A stretch of 64,000 bases of DNA, taken from contig NZ_CAKUBT010000002.1 in assembly GCF_934643285.1 (NCBI RefSeq), positions 226,282 through 290,281 on the forward strand, in the 5' to 3' direction. A program made the position numbers and the translations under genes. Below are positions 1-9,144 of this stretch, piece after piece. Source of the stretch: an uncultured Ellagibacter sp. (GTDB lineage Bacteria > Actinomycetota > Coriobacteriia > Coriobacteriales > Eggerthellaceae). Within the stretch, counting starts at the first letter, position 1. Each line of letters begins with the position of its first letter. Under the pieces are notes generated by a model. That model was not told the origin of the DNA and made no database searches. It worked only from the letters and a program-made list of their open reading frames with translations.

Positions 1-822
1 GCGCCGATGGCCGAAAGCGTCTCCTACTACAATTCGATCCCCATCGAGGCGTTCCTCATGCTGCTCATGATCTTGGGCTCTGTGAGCTTCGTTATCCACG
101 CCGAGGTGTGGAAGGGGCGCCTGCAGTCGTTTTTCGGCGACATTGAGATTCGCACGATGATCATCTGGCTGCTGGTGATGACGGTCGTCGTTGCGGCGTC
201 TCTTTCGGCGAGCGCGCTGTTCTCTGACCTGCCTGCGATGATTCGCCGCGGCCTGTTCATGGTGGTGTCGGCGTTTTCGACCACTGGGCTCCAAAACGTC
301 ACGACCAACCAGCTCACGACGGTGTTCTCGTCGGGCGCCTTCCTTGCGCTCGCGCTGATCACGGCTGTTGGCGGCTCGGCGGGATCGACTGCGGGCGGTG
401 TGAAGCTCTACCGTGTGGGCATCATTTTCAAGTCTATCGTCTCCACGGTGAAAGAGGCGGTGTCTCCCTCGTCTGCTCGCGTTGTCGTTTCCTATAACCA
501 CCTGGGACGACGCGTTCTCACTTCCGATGCCGTGAAGGAGGCGATGACCGTGTTCGTGCTCTTCGTGATTACGTACTCGGTCGGCGCACTCGTGGGCATC
601 GCGCACGGATACGAGGCGTCGCAGGCCATTATGGAATCGGTCGCCATGACGTCGAACGGCGGCGTCATCACCGGCATCGTGACGCCTGGCATGTCTCCTT
701 CCCTTGAGACGTTCTACATCTTCCAGATGTGGGCGGGCCGTCTTGAGTTCGTCACGCTGCTCGCCGTTTTGGCCGAGATCGTTGTGTCGTTGGTGCCCCG
801 AAAGAGGGGGCGGCGCCAATGA
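1..822 (+). CDS. TrkH-family potassium uptake protein, C-terminal part
   Basis: The reading frame is open from the first base, so the gene starts upstream of the window; about 273 C-terminal residues are visible, compared with roughly 450-500 for a full TrkH/KtrB subunit. Several hydrophobic segments are present. The stretch FSTTGLQNVTT and the glycine-rich GGSAGSTAGGVKLYR are typical of the pore-loop and following segments of Trk/Ktr cation translocators, and a last pore-like TSNGGVITG lies near the end. The protein would form the membrane pore for K+ uptake, normally gated by a cytosolic TrkA/KtrA subunit that is not seen here. Its stop overlaps the next start (ATGA). Confidence 0.88.
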   Translation, partial: APMAESVSYYNSIPIEAFLMLLMILGSVSFVIHAEVWKGRLQSFFGDIEIRTMIIWLLVMTVVVAASLSASALFSDLPAMIRRGLFMVVSAFSTTGLQNVTTNQLTTVFSSGAFLALALITAVGGSAGSTAGGVKLYRVGIIFKSIVSTVKEAVSPSSARVVVSYNHLGRRVLTSDAVKEAMTVFVLFVITYSVGALVGIAHGYEASQAIMESVAMTSNGGVITGIVTPGMSPSLETFYIFQMWAGRLEFVTLLAVLAEIVVSLVPRKRGRRQ

Positions 823-1436
823 GCGGACTCGATATGACAATGCGGTCCTCGCTTTCCCGTCGTGCGCTGCTAGCTGCGCTCGCGGTGGCGTTTTGCCTGT
901 TCACATGCGCGCCCGCCATCGCCTTCGCGGACGACAGCGATGACGAAGACGATTCCAACCTGATAAACCCCCAGCAGCGGCCCGATTCGTCGTTCATCTA
1001 CGACTCGTCGATCATCGATCTGTCGAACGCCGACTCCTACTACGATAAGCAGACCGTGCAGATTACCGGCGAGGTTGTGGGAGACATCATCGACGCGCGC
1101 GACGGCATGGTGTGGGTCACGCTCTCTGAGGCCTCGAACTCGAGCAACGCGTCGGTTGCGGTGTTGATGACGCGCGAGTCCGCGTCGCATATCGATACGC
1201 TCGGCCGCTATGGCGCCACGGGGACGATGCTGCAGGTTCGCGGCGTGTTCCACCTCGCCTGCCCCGAGGACCAGGGGCTAAGCGACGTGCACGCGACGAG
1301 CGTCGCCGTGGTCACGAAGGGCTCGCATCATGCCAACGAGTTCCGTCCTGAGGCGTTTGCGGTTGGCGCTGCTCTCACCGTCGTCGGGTTTGCTCTCATG
1401 GGACTGTTCCGCTACCTGCGGGAACGCCAGCGTTAG
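819..1436 (+). CDS. Secreted/membrane-anchored OB-fold-like protein
   Basis: 205 residues. It begins with a signal peptide (RR near residue 14, hydrophobic core ALLAALAVAFCLFTCAP, then an AFA-like cleavage site), followed by an acidic linker. The central part (ITGEVVGD...DGMVWVTLSE...GTMLQVRGVFH) has the strand pattern of a small OB-fold (tRNA_anti-like) domain. A C-terminal hydrophobic segment followed by RYLRERQR should anchor it with the domain outside the cell. The start overlaps the TrkH stop, so the two are translationally coupled. Function unknown; a ligand-binding or assembly role at the membrane is only a guess. Confidence 0.7.
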   Translation: MSGLDMTMRSSLSRRALLAALAVAFCLFTCAPAIAFADDSDDEDDSNLINPQQRPDSSFIYDSSIIDLSNADSYYDKQTVQITGEVVGDIIDARDGMVWVTLSEASNSSNASVAVLMTRESASHIDTLGRYGATGTMLQVRGVFHLACPEDQGLSDVHATSVAVVTKGSHHANEFRPEAFAVGAALTVVGFALMGLFRYLRERQR

Positions 1437-1445
1437 GGGGAGTTG

Positions 1446-2564
1446 TTGGAAGAAACGGTTGCTACCGGGTGCGTCGTCAAGCTCGACCGCGGGTTTCCCT
1501 TGGTGCGCCTTGAGGACGGGCGGGAGCTTCGCTGCAAGCACGCGACGTCGCTCGTGAAGGGCGAGCGCGTTCGCGCGGTGATTGGCGACAGGGTGCGCGT
1601 TTCGTTTGCCGAGCGCAACGACAAGGCGCTCATCGTCGAGGTGCTTCCCCGCACCCGCGAGCTCGTGCGGAAAGACCCCACCGAGCGAGCCGTTCCCCAG
1701 GTGCTTGCCGCCAACTTCGATCGCGTTGTCGTGACGCAGCCTTCGACGGAAGTGAATATGCGCAGGTTGGAGCGCGAGCTGGTGCTCGCCCACGAAACGG
1801 GCGCTGCCGTGTCCGTCGTGCTCACCAAAGCCGATCTCGCCGAAAGCGAGGACGAGGTCGTGCGTGTCCGCGAGCGCGTACTGGCGCTTGTCGGCGCGGA
1901 CGTGGAGACGCTCGTCGTGTCGGAGGCGATGCCCGAAAGCGTCGAGGCTGTGCGCGCGCTCGTGCCCGAGGGGACGACGGCTGTGCTCATCGGGCGAAGC
2001 GGCGTGGGCAAATCGAGCCTGGTCAACCTCCTTGTTGGGCGCGATGTACAAGAGACGGGGACGGTGCGCGAGACCGATGGCGCGGGCCGTCACACCACGG
2101 TGAGCCGTGAGATGGTGGCCATTCCCCACGGCGGCTACGTGGTCGATATGCCGGGCGTGCGCGGGCTTGGCCTGTGGGATGCTGATGCAGGTATCGGCGT
2201 CGCCTTCGCCGACGTGGAGGAACTTGCCGAACAGTGTCGCTTCCGCGACTGCAAACACGAGAACGAACCCGGTTGCGCCGTTCGCGCCGCCGTCGAGCGC
2301 GGTGATCTTGCGCGCGAACGCTTCGAGTCCTACGTTTCGTTGAAGCGCGAGACCGAGGTCGTTCGCGAGCGTCGCGAGCAGGCGCGATGGATGCAGCGTG
2401 AGCAGGCCCAGGGGGGCTCGCGCGGTTCCCATCGTTCGGGCAGCGCGGCGGGAACGGGTGGCAGCGCGGGCGGGCGGAAGACGTCGGCAGCCTCGTCGAA
2501 GATGCGTCGCAACAAGTCGGGCCGAGGCGGCGGCGGCTCGAGCTGGCGCAAATACGGCCAGTAA
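1446..2564 (+). CDS. rsgA: Ribosome small subunit-dependent GTPase RsgA (YjeQ)
   Basis: About 372 residues. N-terminal OB domain, then a circularly permuted GTPase: TKAD (G4) comes before the P-loop GRSGVGKS (G1), followed by DMPGVRG (G3). A C-terminal zinc knuckle with C/H ligands (CRFRDCKHENEPGC) completes the RsgA architecture. It acts in late 30S maturation. The tail after the zinc domain is a basic, Gly/Ser-rich extension ending in a KMRRNKSGRGGGG-type stretch, probably disordered and RNA-contacting. Two TTG codons are tandem (1443 and 1446) behind AGGGGGAG at 1435-1442; the second is chosen for spacing, but the first is possible. Confidence 0.93.
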   Translation: MEETVATGCVVKLDRGFPLVRLEDGRELRCKHATSLVKGERVRAVIGDRVRVSFAERNDKALIVEVLPRTRELVRKDPTERAVPQVLAANFDRVVVTQPSTEVNMRRLERELVLAHETGAAVSVVLTKADLAESEDEVVRVRERVLALVGADVETLVVSEAMPESVEAVRALVPEGTTAVLIGRSGVGKSSLVNLLVGRDVQETGTVRETDGAGRHTTVSREMVAIPHGGYVVDMPGVRGLGLWDADAGIGVAFADVEELAEQCRFRDCKHENEPGCAVRAAVERGDLARERFESYVSLKRETEVVRERREQARWMQREQAQGGSRGSHRSGSAAGTGGSAGGRKTSAASSKMRRNKSGRGGGGSSWRKYGQ

Positions 2565-2660
2565 CGCGCGCTCGCGGCCCCGCGGCCCCGCCCCGGGTCG
2601 CCCTTGTGCTCTCCAATGTAAGCGATTCCTGCATGTTTGGGTAAGGGAGAGGTAAAGCTG

Positions 2661-2682
2661 CGTCATACTTGCGTCATGGCTT
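2661..2682 (+). promoter_or_regulatory. Candidate PHO box upstream of pstS
   Basis: Two adjacent 11-bp direct repeats, CGTCATACTTG and CGTCATGGCTT, lie about 120 bp before pstS; a weaker third unit (GGTAAAGCTG) precedes them. Actinobacterial PhoP sites are 11-bp direct repeats with a GTCA-like core, so this fits a phosphate-starvation operator. A possible -10 (TACTAT, 2716-2721) follows without a good -35, as expected for an activator-dependent promoter. The remaining gene-free sequence from 2565 to 2800 shows nothing else. Confidence 0.45.
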
Positions 2683-2800
2683 GCCGCTGTGCTCCCATCG
2701 GGCGGATTTGCTCCCTACTATTTTCATCAGCGAGAAACGGCGAAACCCAATTCAACGCCAACGCTCGCCAAAAAGGAAATCTCGAAGGGAGAATAAAACT

Positions 2801-3751
2801 ATGCAGGGCAACCTCATGAGCCGCCGTAACTTCGTTGGAGCCGCCGCGGCCACTGCCGCAACGGTCGCCGCCTTCAGCCTCACCGGCTGCGGTTCGAACG
2901 GCTCGAGCGACGCGAAGTCCGACGCGAAGGAAGACAAGGCCGAGACGAAGGCGCTCTCCGGCACCATCACGGCTGTCGGTTCCACGGCGCTTCAGCCCCT
3001 CTGCGAAGCTGCTGCCGAGCAGTTCATGGAGAAGAACTCCGGCGTTCAGATCACCGTTCAGGGTGGCGGCTCCGGCCAGGGCATCACGCAAATCACCCAG
3101 GGCGCGGTGCAGATCGGCAACTCCGACGTGTTCGCCGAGGCGAAGGTGAAGGACACCGCCGACCTGAAGAAGATCACCGACAACAAGGTCTGCATCGTCG
3201 GCATGGGCCCGATCGTCAACAAGGACGTCACCGTCGACGACCTGACGATCGACCAGCTGAAGTCCATCTTCACCGGTGAAGTCACCAACTGGAAGGAAGT
3301 CGGCGGCGCTGATGCAGCCATCACGGTCATCAACCGCGCATCCGGTTCCGGCACCCGCGCGACCTTCGAGGCCGCCGTGCTCGGCGACACCAAGGTGCCC
3401 GATGCCTTCAAGCCCCAGGAGCAGGATTCTTCGGGCACCGCTGCGAAGATGGTCGCTTCCACCCCGGGTGCCATCTCCTACCTGGCGTTCTCCTACTACG
3501 ACGACACCGTGAAGGCCTTGAAGGTCGGCGGCGTCGAGCCGAAGGAAGCAAACGTCGAGGACAACTCCTGGACCATCTGGGCTTACGAGCACATGTACAC
3601 TGCCGCCGATCCCGACGAGGCTACCAAGGCATTCATCGAGTACATGATGAGCGACGATGTCCAGGGCGAGCTCGTCGAGGCGCAGGGCTACATCCCCGTC
3701 TCCGGCATGAAGGTCGAGAAGGACGCTTCCGGCAAGGTCACCAAGAAATAA
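2801..3751 (+). CDS. pstS: Phosphate ABC transporter substrate-binding lipoprotein PstS
   Basis: 316 residues. The N-terminus has a twin-arginine motif (S7-R8-R9-N10-F11) and a lipobox LTGC ending at C30, so it should be a Tat-exported lipoprotein on the outer face of the membrane. The mature part has the family's phosphate-loop signatures: VGSTALQPL, GGGSGQGI, NRASGSGTRATFE and SSGTAAKMV. Length is usual for Gram-positive PstS. ATG 2801 is preceded by AAGGGAG at good spacing. First gene of the pst operon and binds inorganic phosphate for PstCAB. Confidence 0.96.
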   Translation: MQGNLMSRRNFVGAAAATAATVAAFSLTGCGSNGSSDAKSDAKEDKAETKALSGTITAVGSTALQPLCEAAAEQFMEKNSGVQITVQGGGSGQGITQITQGAVQIGNSDVFAEAKVKDTADLKKITDNKVCIVGMGPIVNKDVTVDDLTIDQLKSIFTGEVTNWKEVGGADAAITVINRASGSGTRATFEAAVLGDTKVPDAFKPQEQDSSGTAAKMVASTPGAISYLAFSYYDDTVKALKVGGVEPKEANVEDNSWTIWAYEHMYTAADPDEATKAFIEYMMSDDVQGELVEAQGYIPVSGMKVEKDASGKVTKK

Positions 3752-3772
3752 CTCGAAAGGAGACGCGGCTTT

Positions 3773-4690
3773 ATGGCTCAATTGCCAAAGCATCGCGTCG
3801 AGCTTATCGGCAAGGGCGTCACGGGTGCGTGCATCGCGCTCGTGGCGCTTCTTGTTGTTACGCTCGTTGCAATGGTCGCGCAGCGCGGTATCGCGACATT
3901 TGCCGTTGACGGCATCGACCTGGGTGCATTCCTCACCGGCACCACATGGAATCCCCATCAGGACGATGCGAACGGCATGCCGACGGTAGGTGCGCTGCCG
4001 ATGATTTCCGGTTCGTTCGCAGTCACGCTGCTCTCGACGCTGTTCGCCCTGCCGATCGCCATCGGCTCGGCGATCTTCGTCGTGGAAATCGCCCCCGGGT
4101 TCGGGCGCCGCGTGTTCCAACCGCTCATCGAGCTTCTGGTGGGAATCCCGTCGGTTGTCTACGGCCTTATCGGCCTCACTGTCGTGGTGGCGTGGACTCG
4201 TGACATGGCGGCTGCGGCTGGTCAAACCATCACCGGTTTCGGCATCTTCTCGAGCGCTATCGTGCTCGCCGTGATGATCCTCCCCACGATCACGAGCCTC
4301 TCGATCGACGCGCTCGCCGCAGTGCCCGGGCAATATCGCGAAGGTTCCTACGCGCTTGGTTGCACGCGCTGGCAGACGGTGTGGAACGTGGTTCTGCGCT
4401 CGGCGGCCCCGTCGCTTATGACGGCGGTCATCTTGGGGATGACGCGCGCGTTCGGCGAGGCGCTTGCCGTGCAGATGGTCATCGGCAACGCTATCCAGAT
4501 GCCGACGAGCCTGTTCACGCCCGCGTCGACGCTCACGTCCGTGCTCACCATGGGCATGGGCAACGAGGCGATGGGCACCGTGTACAACGACGTGCTCTGG
4601 TCGCTTGCGCTGCTGCTTTTGCTCATGTCGCTCGTGTTCATCCTGATTATCCACCTGATCGGGCACAAGGGAGGGACCAAGCGTGGCTAA
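3773..4690 (+). CDS. pstC: Phosphate ABC transporter permease PstC
   Basis: 305 residues with about six membrane helices, and the binding-protein-dependent permease loop EGSYALGCTRWQTVWNVVL (an EAA-type motif) that contacts the ATPase. Near the end lie GMTRAFGEALAVQMVIGN and a final hydrophobic helix, typical of PstC. It forms the phosphate channel together with PstA. Shine-Dalgarno GAAAGGAG precedes ATG 3773, and the stop overlaps pstA by 8 bases. Confidence 0.95.
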   Translation: MAQLPKHRVELIGKGVTGACIALVALLVVTLVAMVAQRGIATFAVDGIDLGAFLTGTTWNPHQDDANGMPTVGALPMISGSFAVTLLSTLFALPIAIGSAIFVVEIAPGFGRRVFQPLIELLVGIPSVVYGLIGLTVVVAWTRDMAAAAGQTITGFGIFSSAIVLAVMILPTITSLSIDALAAVPGQYREGSYALGCTRWQTVWNVVLRSAAPSLMTAVILGMTRAFGEALAVQMVIGNAIQMPTSLFTPASTLTSVLTMGMGNEAMGTVYNDVLWSLALLLLLMSLVFILIIHLIGHKGGTKRG

Positions 4691-5600
4691 GTTCGACATG
4701 GCGGCGCACGTTCGCCGCATCAACTCGCAGGACAAGATCGCCACGGGAATCCTCACCGCCATCGTGGGCCTCGTGCTGCTCATATTGGCCGCTATCGTGA
4801 TCTACATCCTGGTCGCGGGCGCGGGCAAGCTCTTCGACGTGAGCTTCCTCACCTCCAAGCCGCAGCAGTTCAAGGCAGGCGGCGGCATCGGCCCGGAGCT
4901 GTTCAACTCGTTCTACCTGCTGTTCCTGACGCTCGTCATCAGCGTGCCCCTCTCGCTTGGCGCGGCGATCTACCTATCGCAGTATGCGCCCGAGAACTGG
5001 GTGACCAGCGTGGCGAAGACGATCATCGAGACGCTCTCATCGCTGCCGTCGATTGTCGTCGGCCTGTTCGGCTTCCTGTTCTTCGTGCTGACCATGGGCT
5101 GGGGATTCTCGGTCATCGCGGGCGCGGTGGCGCTCACGATGTTCAACATCCCGATTCTCGTCCGCACCTGCCAGCAGGCGCTCGAAGACGTGCCGCGCTC
5201 GCAGCGCGACGCGGGTCTCGCCATGGGGCTCACCCGTTGGGAGACGACGATCCATGTGCTGCTGCCCGCCGCGATGCCCGCCATCGTCACCGGCATCGTG
5301 CTTTCCGCCGGCCGCGTGTTCGGCGAGGCTGCAGCGCTCATCTTCACCGCAGGTCAAAGCGCGCCAGTGCTCGACTTCACGTGCTTTGACCTTTCGAGCC
5401 CGTCGTGCCCGTGGAACATCTTCCGTCCCGCCGAGACGCTCGCGGTCCACATCTGGAAGATCAACTCCGAAGGCGTCGTGCCCGACCTCGAGGCCATCTC
5501 GAACGGCACTGCGGCCGTGCTCATGGTGTGCATCCTGGCCTTCAACCTGATCGCCCGCTTCGTGGGCAAGCTTCTGGAAAGGAGGCTGACAAGCGAATGA
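4683..5600 (+). CDS. pstA: Phosphate ABC transporter permease PstA
   Basis: 305 residues and six predicted membrane helices. The motif SLPSIVVGLFG after helix 3 and the EAA-type loop RDAGLAMGLTRWETTIHVLLP are characteristic of PstA, as is the later AGRVFGEAAALIFTAG. A roughly 30-residue loop with two cysteines (DLSSPSCPWN) between the last helices is a little longer than usual. Start overlaps pstC and stop overlaps the first pstB (ATGA), implying translational coupling across the operon. Confidence 0.95.
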   Translation: MAKFDMAAHVRRINSQDKIATGILTAIVGLVLLILAAIVIYILVAGAGKLFDVSFLTSKPQQFKAGGGIGPELFNSFYLLFLTLVISVPLSLGAAIYLSQYAPENWVTSVAKTIIETLSSLPSIVVGLFGFLFFVLTMGWGFSVIAGAVALTMFNIPILVRTCQQALEDVPRSQRDAGLAMGLTRWETTIHVLLPAAMPAIVTGIVLSAGRVFGEAAALIFTAGQSAPVLDFTCFDLSSPSCPWNIFRPAETLAVHIWKINSEGVVPDLEAISNGTAAVLMVCILAFNLIARFVGKLLERRLTSE

Positions 5601-6445
5601 CGACGCAAGGGAAATCCCTCGCCGAAACGGAAAATCGCGTGCCGGACGTTGCGACGGAAGCGGAGGCCCCCGCACGGGAAGGCGCCGAGCCGCTTTTGCG
5701 CACGCGCGACGTCACGGTGACCTACGATACGTTCGAGGCGCTGCACAAGACCTCTCTCGATTTCGAGAGGGGACGGGTCACGGCACTTATCGGCCCCTCG
5801 GGCTGCGGCAAGTCTACCTTCCTGCGCTGCTTAAACCTCATGAACCGCGAGATTCCCAAGTGCAAGGTCGCAGGCCAGATCGACTATCACGGCCGCGACA
5901 TCAACACGCGTTCGGAAAATCTCTTCGAGCTGCGCAAATCAATCGGCATGGTGTTCCAGCAGCCGACGCCGTTCCGCAAGTCGATTCGCGACAACATCCT
6001 GTTCGCGCCGAAGCGCCACGGTCTTGTGAAGGGTAAAGACGAGTGCGATGCGCTTGTGGAAGAGGCCCTGCGCGCGGGTGCGCTGTGGGACGAGGTGAAA
6101 GACAAGCTCGACCAGAGCGCCCATGCCCTCTCTGGCGGCCAGCAGCAGCGCCTGTGCATCGCGCGCACGCTCGCCATGCATCCTGACGTGGTGCTTTTCG
6201 ACGAGCCGTGCTCGGCGCTCGACCCGATTTCGACGTTCTCGGTCGAGGAGACCATCCGCGACATCGCGCAGACCGGCATTTGCGCCATCATCGTCACGCA
6301 TAACATGGAGCAGGCAACGCGCGTCTCCGACCGCACCGCGTTCTTCTACGTGGGCGACATGGTCGAGACGGGCCCGACCAAGCAGATCTTCTCGGCGCCG
6401 AAAGACCAGCGTTTGCAGGACTATCTCACCGGAAGGTTTGGCTAA
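5597..6445 (+). CDS. pstB: Phosphate ABC transporter ATP-binding protein PstB (first copy)
   Basis: 282 residues. Walker [11 protein letters not shown]-loop MVFQQPTPF, signature LSGGQQQR, Walker [14 protein letters not shown], and switch histidine in VTHNMEQA. The long-substrate PstB features (RCLNLMNRE, the [10 protein letters not shown] insert and C-terminal DYLTGRFG) are present. The start ATG at 5597 overlaps the PstA stop. It carries about 40 extra N-terminal residues compared with typical PstB. It powers phosphate import through PstCA. Confidence 0.95.
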   Translation: MTTQGKSLAETENRVPDVATEAEAPAREGAEPLLRTRDVTVTYDTFEALHKTSLDFERGRVTALIGPSGCGKSTFLRCLNLMNREIPKCKVAGQIDYHGRDINTRSENLFELRKSIGMVFQQPTPFRKSIRDNILFAPKRHGLVKGKDECDALVEEALRAGALWDEVKDKLDQSAHALSGGQQQRLCIARTLAMHPDVVLFDEPCSALDPISTFSVEETIRDIAQTGICAIIVTHNMEQATRVSDRTAFFYVGDMVETGPTKQIFSAPKDQRLQDYLTGRFG

Positions 6446-7275
6446 TGAGCATGGTGGAACGAAAGAATACGGAAAAGAGCAGGTCGTTGTCGGATTCTCA
6501 GGCGAGCATGCTCTCGGTCGCCGAGGGCGAGTCGGTCATCTCGATTCGCAACTTCAACCTGTGGTACGGCGATTTCCAGGCGCTGAAGAACATCTCGCTC
6601 GAGATTCCGAAGAATAAGGCGACCGCGTTCATCGGCCCCTCCGGCTGCGGCAAGTCGACGCTTCTGCGCACGTTCAACCGCATGTGCGACTTTGTGCCGA
6701 CGGTTCGCACCGAGGGAACCATCGAGGTTGCGGGCCGCGACATTTTCACGACCGAGCCTAACGAGCTTCGCGTCATGGTGGGCATGGTGTTCCAGCACCC
6801 GAACCCCTTCCCGATGAGCATTCGCGACAACATATTGTACGGGCCTCGCCGCATGCGCAAGATCTCGAAGGCGGAAGGCGACGAGATCGTGGAGCGATGC
6901 CTGCGCGATGCGGGCCTTTGGGACGAGGCGAAGGACAAGCTCGACCAGAATGGCCTGGGCATCTCCGGCGGCCAGCAGCAGCGCCTGTGCATCGCGCGCG
7001 CCCTTGCCGTGGAGCCGCAGGTCCTGCTCATGGACGAGCCGACGAGCGCCCTCGACCCGATCTCGACATCGCTTATCGAGGAGCTCATGGTCGAGTTGGC
7101 ACGCGAGCGCACCGTCGTCGTCGTGACGCACAACATGCAGCAGGCGACGCGCGTTGCGGACAAGACCGCGTTCTTCTATCTGGGCGAGCTCATTGAGGAA
7201 GGCCCGACCAAGCAGCTATTCTCGCAACCGCGCGAGGAGCGCACGAAAGACTACCTGACAGGAAGGTTCAGCTAA
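6445..7275 (+). CDS. pstB: Phosphate ABC transporter ATP-binding protein PstB (second copy)
   Basis: 276 residues. Walker [11 protein letters not shown]-loop MVFQHPNPF, signature ISGGQQQR, Walker [22 protein letters not shown], and the same DYLTGRFS ending as the first copy. It joins the previous gene through TAATG. The two copies are clearly paralogous but not recent duplicates, because many positions differ. Whether they form a heterodimer or serve as alternates cannot be read from sequence. Confidence 0.95.
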   Translation: MSMVERKNTEKSRSLSDSQASMLSVAEGESVISIRNFNLWYGDFQALKNISLEIPKNKATAFIGPSGCGKSTLLRTFNRMCDFVPTVRTEGTIEVAGRDIFTTEPNELRVMVGMVFQHPNPFPMSIRDNILYGPRRMRKISKAEGDEIVERCLRDAGLWDEAKDKLDQNGLGISGGQQQRLCIARALAVEPQVLLMDEPTSALDPISTSLIEELMVELARERTVVVVTHNMQQATRVADKTAFFYLGELIEEGPTKQLFSQPREERTKDYLTGRFS

Positions 7276-7955
7276 TGTTGGTTCCCCGTTCGAAATATTT
7301 GAAGCAGCTTGACGATTTGTCTGCCGCTATGGAGGATCTGGGCCAGAAGACGATTGCCGACGTGACGGCGGCTGGCCTTGCGCTTGCGAAGGGCGACGCT
7401 GAAGCCGCCGAGGAAGTTATCTCGGGCGAGATGCGCATGCGCCGCCTTCGTGCGACGATCGAGGACACGTGCCTCGACATCATGCTTATGCAACAGCCCC
7501 TCGTCGCTGACGACCTGCGCTACGTTTCCGGGTCGTTTCGCCTGGTGAGCGACTTGGCGCATATCGATTCGAAGTCGCGCGACGTGGCATATCTGGCAAC
7601 TCAGATTCCCCATGAGGTCGCCTCCGCGATCGAGGCCGAGATCGCCGCGGCGTCCGGCAAGGTCGCCTACATGGTGAAGACGGCGCTCGATAGCTTCGCT
7701 GACGCCGACCGCGACCGCGCCGAAGAAGTGTTCGCTTCCGACGACGAGGTCGATGCGCTTTACGCGCGGGCCGAGCAGGTGGTGGTCGACTTCATCCGCA
7801 AGGGGGATGCCGACGCGACGCATTTGCCCGAGCTTTTGATGGCCGCGAAGTACTTCGAGCGCATGGGCGACGATGCCGAGCGCATCGCGAAGTGGACGAT
7901 CTTCCGCATCACTGGTACGCATGACTTGAAGGTTGGGGAGACCCCGGCCGAATAG
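7275..7955 (+). CDS. phoU: Phosphate signalling protein PhoU
   Basis: 226 residues with the usual two-repeat helical PhoU layout: an N-terminal repeat (LGQKTIADVTAAGLALAKGD...QQPLVADDLRYVSGSFRLVSDL in order) and a second with the E(R)MGDDAERIAKW motif, which carries the metal-binding acidic residues. It connects PstB activity to the PhoR/PhoB-type signalling system and represses it when phosphate is plentiful. Linked to pstB2 by TAATG, so it is the last gene of the pst operon. Confidence 0.95.
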   Translation: MLVPRSKYLKQLDDLSAAMEDLGQKTIADVTAAGLALAKGDAEAAEEVISGEMRMRRLRATIEDTCLDIMLMQQPLVADDLRYVSGSFRLVSDLAHIDSKSRDVAYLATQIPHEVASAIEAEIAAASGKVAYMVKTALDSFADADRDRAEEVFASDDEVDALYARAEQVVVDFIRKGDADATHLPELLMAAKYFERMGDDAERIAKWTIFRITGTHDLKVGETPAE

Positions 7956-8021
7956 CTTCCCGCCTCGCATCGCCGTGAGCCCGCACGGGCACCGCGCAGC
8001 CGCGTGGGCTCGACCGGGGCC

Positions 8022-8089
8022 CGCCGCCCGACCCCCGTTCCTCCCGACGCTCAGTCTCCCGCCGCCCGACCCCCCCGTTCCTCCCGATG
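8022..8089. repeat. C-rich imperfect direct repeat (28/30 bp, two copies)
   Basis: Copies at 8022-8049 and 8060-8089 share CGCCGCCCGACCCCC followed by GTTCCTCCCGA. They differ mainly by two extra C residues in a C tract, which suggests slippage. They lie in the 221-bp spacer between phoU and the response regulator. No function is evident. Confidence 0.7.
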
Positions 8090-8176
8090 GGCGGGCGAAC
8101 CGACTCTCGCCTGAACCCTTCCCTCTGTGCGATAATCGACTGGATAAGGGTTTTCGGCGAGGGAAGGCGGCAAGCT

Positions 8177-8866
8177 ATGGTGTACTGCGTGGAAGACGAC
8201 GCGAGCGTCCGCGAGCTGGCACTTTACGCCCTCACGCAGGCGGGGATTGAGGCCGAGGGCATGGCGAACGACGTGGAGTTCCGTGCGGCCTGCGCGCGCC
8301 GCCTTCCCGATGTGGTCATGCTCGACATCATGTTGCCCGGCGCCGACGGGCTGGAAATCCTCCATCGCATCCGCAATACCCCGGGCCTTTCGCGCGTGCC
8401 CGTGATCATGGTGACCGCGAAAAGCACCGAGCTCGACATTGTGACCGCCCTCGACGGCGGCGCCGACGAGTACCTCACCAAGCCTTACGGCATGATGGAG
8501 ATGGTTTCCCGCGTGCGTGCCTTGCTGCGCCGCGCCCCCGATTGGTGCAACGAGAGCCCCCAGGGGTCGGGCGACGAGATAACGATCGGGCCGCTTTCCA
8601 TCTCCGAGATGCGCCACGAGGCGTTTTGCGGCGGCGAGCCGCTTTCGCTTACGGCGCGCGAGTTCGACCTGCTCCTTCATTTCATGGAAAACCCCGGCGT
8701 CGCCCTTTCCCGCGATGCACTGCTGCAGCACGTGTGGGGATGGGACTTCGCGGGCGGCAGCCGAACGGTCGACATGCATGTCCTCACGTTGCGCCAGAAA
8801 CTCGGTGAGCATGCTTCCCTCATCGAGACGGTGCGCGGGGTGGGGTATCGCCTCGTCTCACAATAG
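8177..8866 (+). CDS. OmpR/PhoB-family response regulator
   Basis: 229 residues. Receiver domain with acidic pocket E6/D7/D8, phospho-acceptor D50 in MLDIMLPGADG, and the conserved lysine in YLTKPYG; then a winged-helix DNA-binding domain (LTAREFDLLLHFMENPG, RTVDMHVLTLRQKLG, VRGVGYRLV). ATG 8177 is chosen over an upstream in-frame ATG at 8087 because GGGAAGGCGG precedes it and the receiver begins there. Its position after pst-phoU suggests control of the phosphate regulon (PhoB/PhoP role), but no histidine kinase gene follows, so it is an orphan in this locus. Confidence 0.92.
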   Translation: MVYCVEDDASVRELALYALTQAGIEAEGMANDVEFRAACARRLPDVVMLDIMLPGADGLEILHRIRNTPGLSRVPVIMVTAKSTELDIVTALDGGADEYLTKPYGMMEMVSRVRALLRRAPDWCNESPQGSGDEITIGPLSISEMRHEAFCGGEPLSLTAREFDLLLHFMENPGVALSRDALLQHVWGWDFAGGSRTVDMHVLTLRQKLGEHASLIETVRGVGYRLVSQ

Positions 8867-8997
8867 CGGGTTCCCGGGCGCTCGCCGTGAGAAATCGGCC
8901 CTGCACGAGCGAGCCATTCCCCAGCTGCACCAGGTTCACCGTTCTTCGCATTCGATGGAAGGTCTCGCGCGCTTTCGCCACGGGAAGCGCGCAGCGA

Positions 8998-9003
8998 TAT
9001 AAT
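8998..9003 (+). promoter_or_regulatory. Putative -10 box before the glycosyltransferase gene
   Basis: A perfect TATAAT lies in the 278-bp spacer 8867-9144, about 140 bp before the next start. No convincing -35 is seen at 16-18 bp, and the rest of the spacer shows nothing else recognisable. Confidence 0.3.
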
Positions 9004-9144
9004 AATTCGGTTCATGAGGTTCGCTTGTGGGCGGCGTGTGGCGGGCCTTTCCCTCGCGGGATGGCAAAATCTGCCGCGGCGTTCGCTAAGCGCTTCTGTG
9101 AACAGGCCAAACGGGGCCGACTCATCGAACTATAAAGGAAGCAT

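Noticed and set aside
1278..2666. 462-codon minus-strand frame over rsgA
   Set aside because: Opposite to rsgA with all its motifs; no ribosome site or recognisable domain.
2663..4783. 706-codon open frame on the minus strand across pstS-pstC
   Set aside because: Antisense to clear pst genes; low-complexity His/Asp/Arg composition typical of shadow frames in GC-rich DNA.
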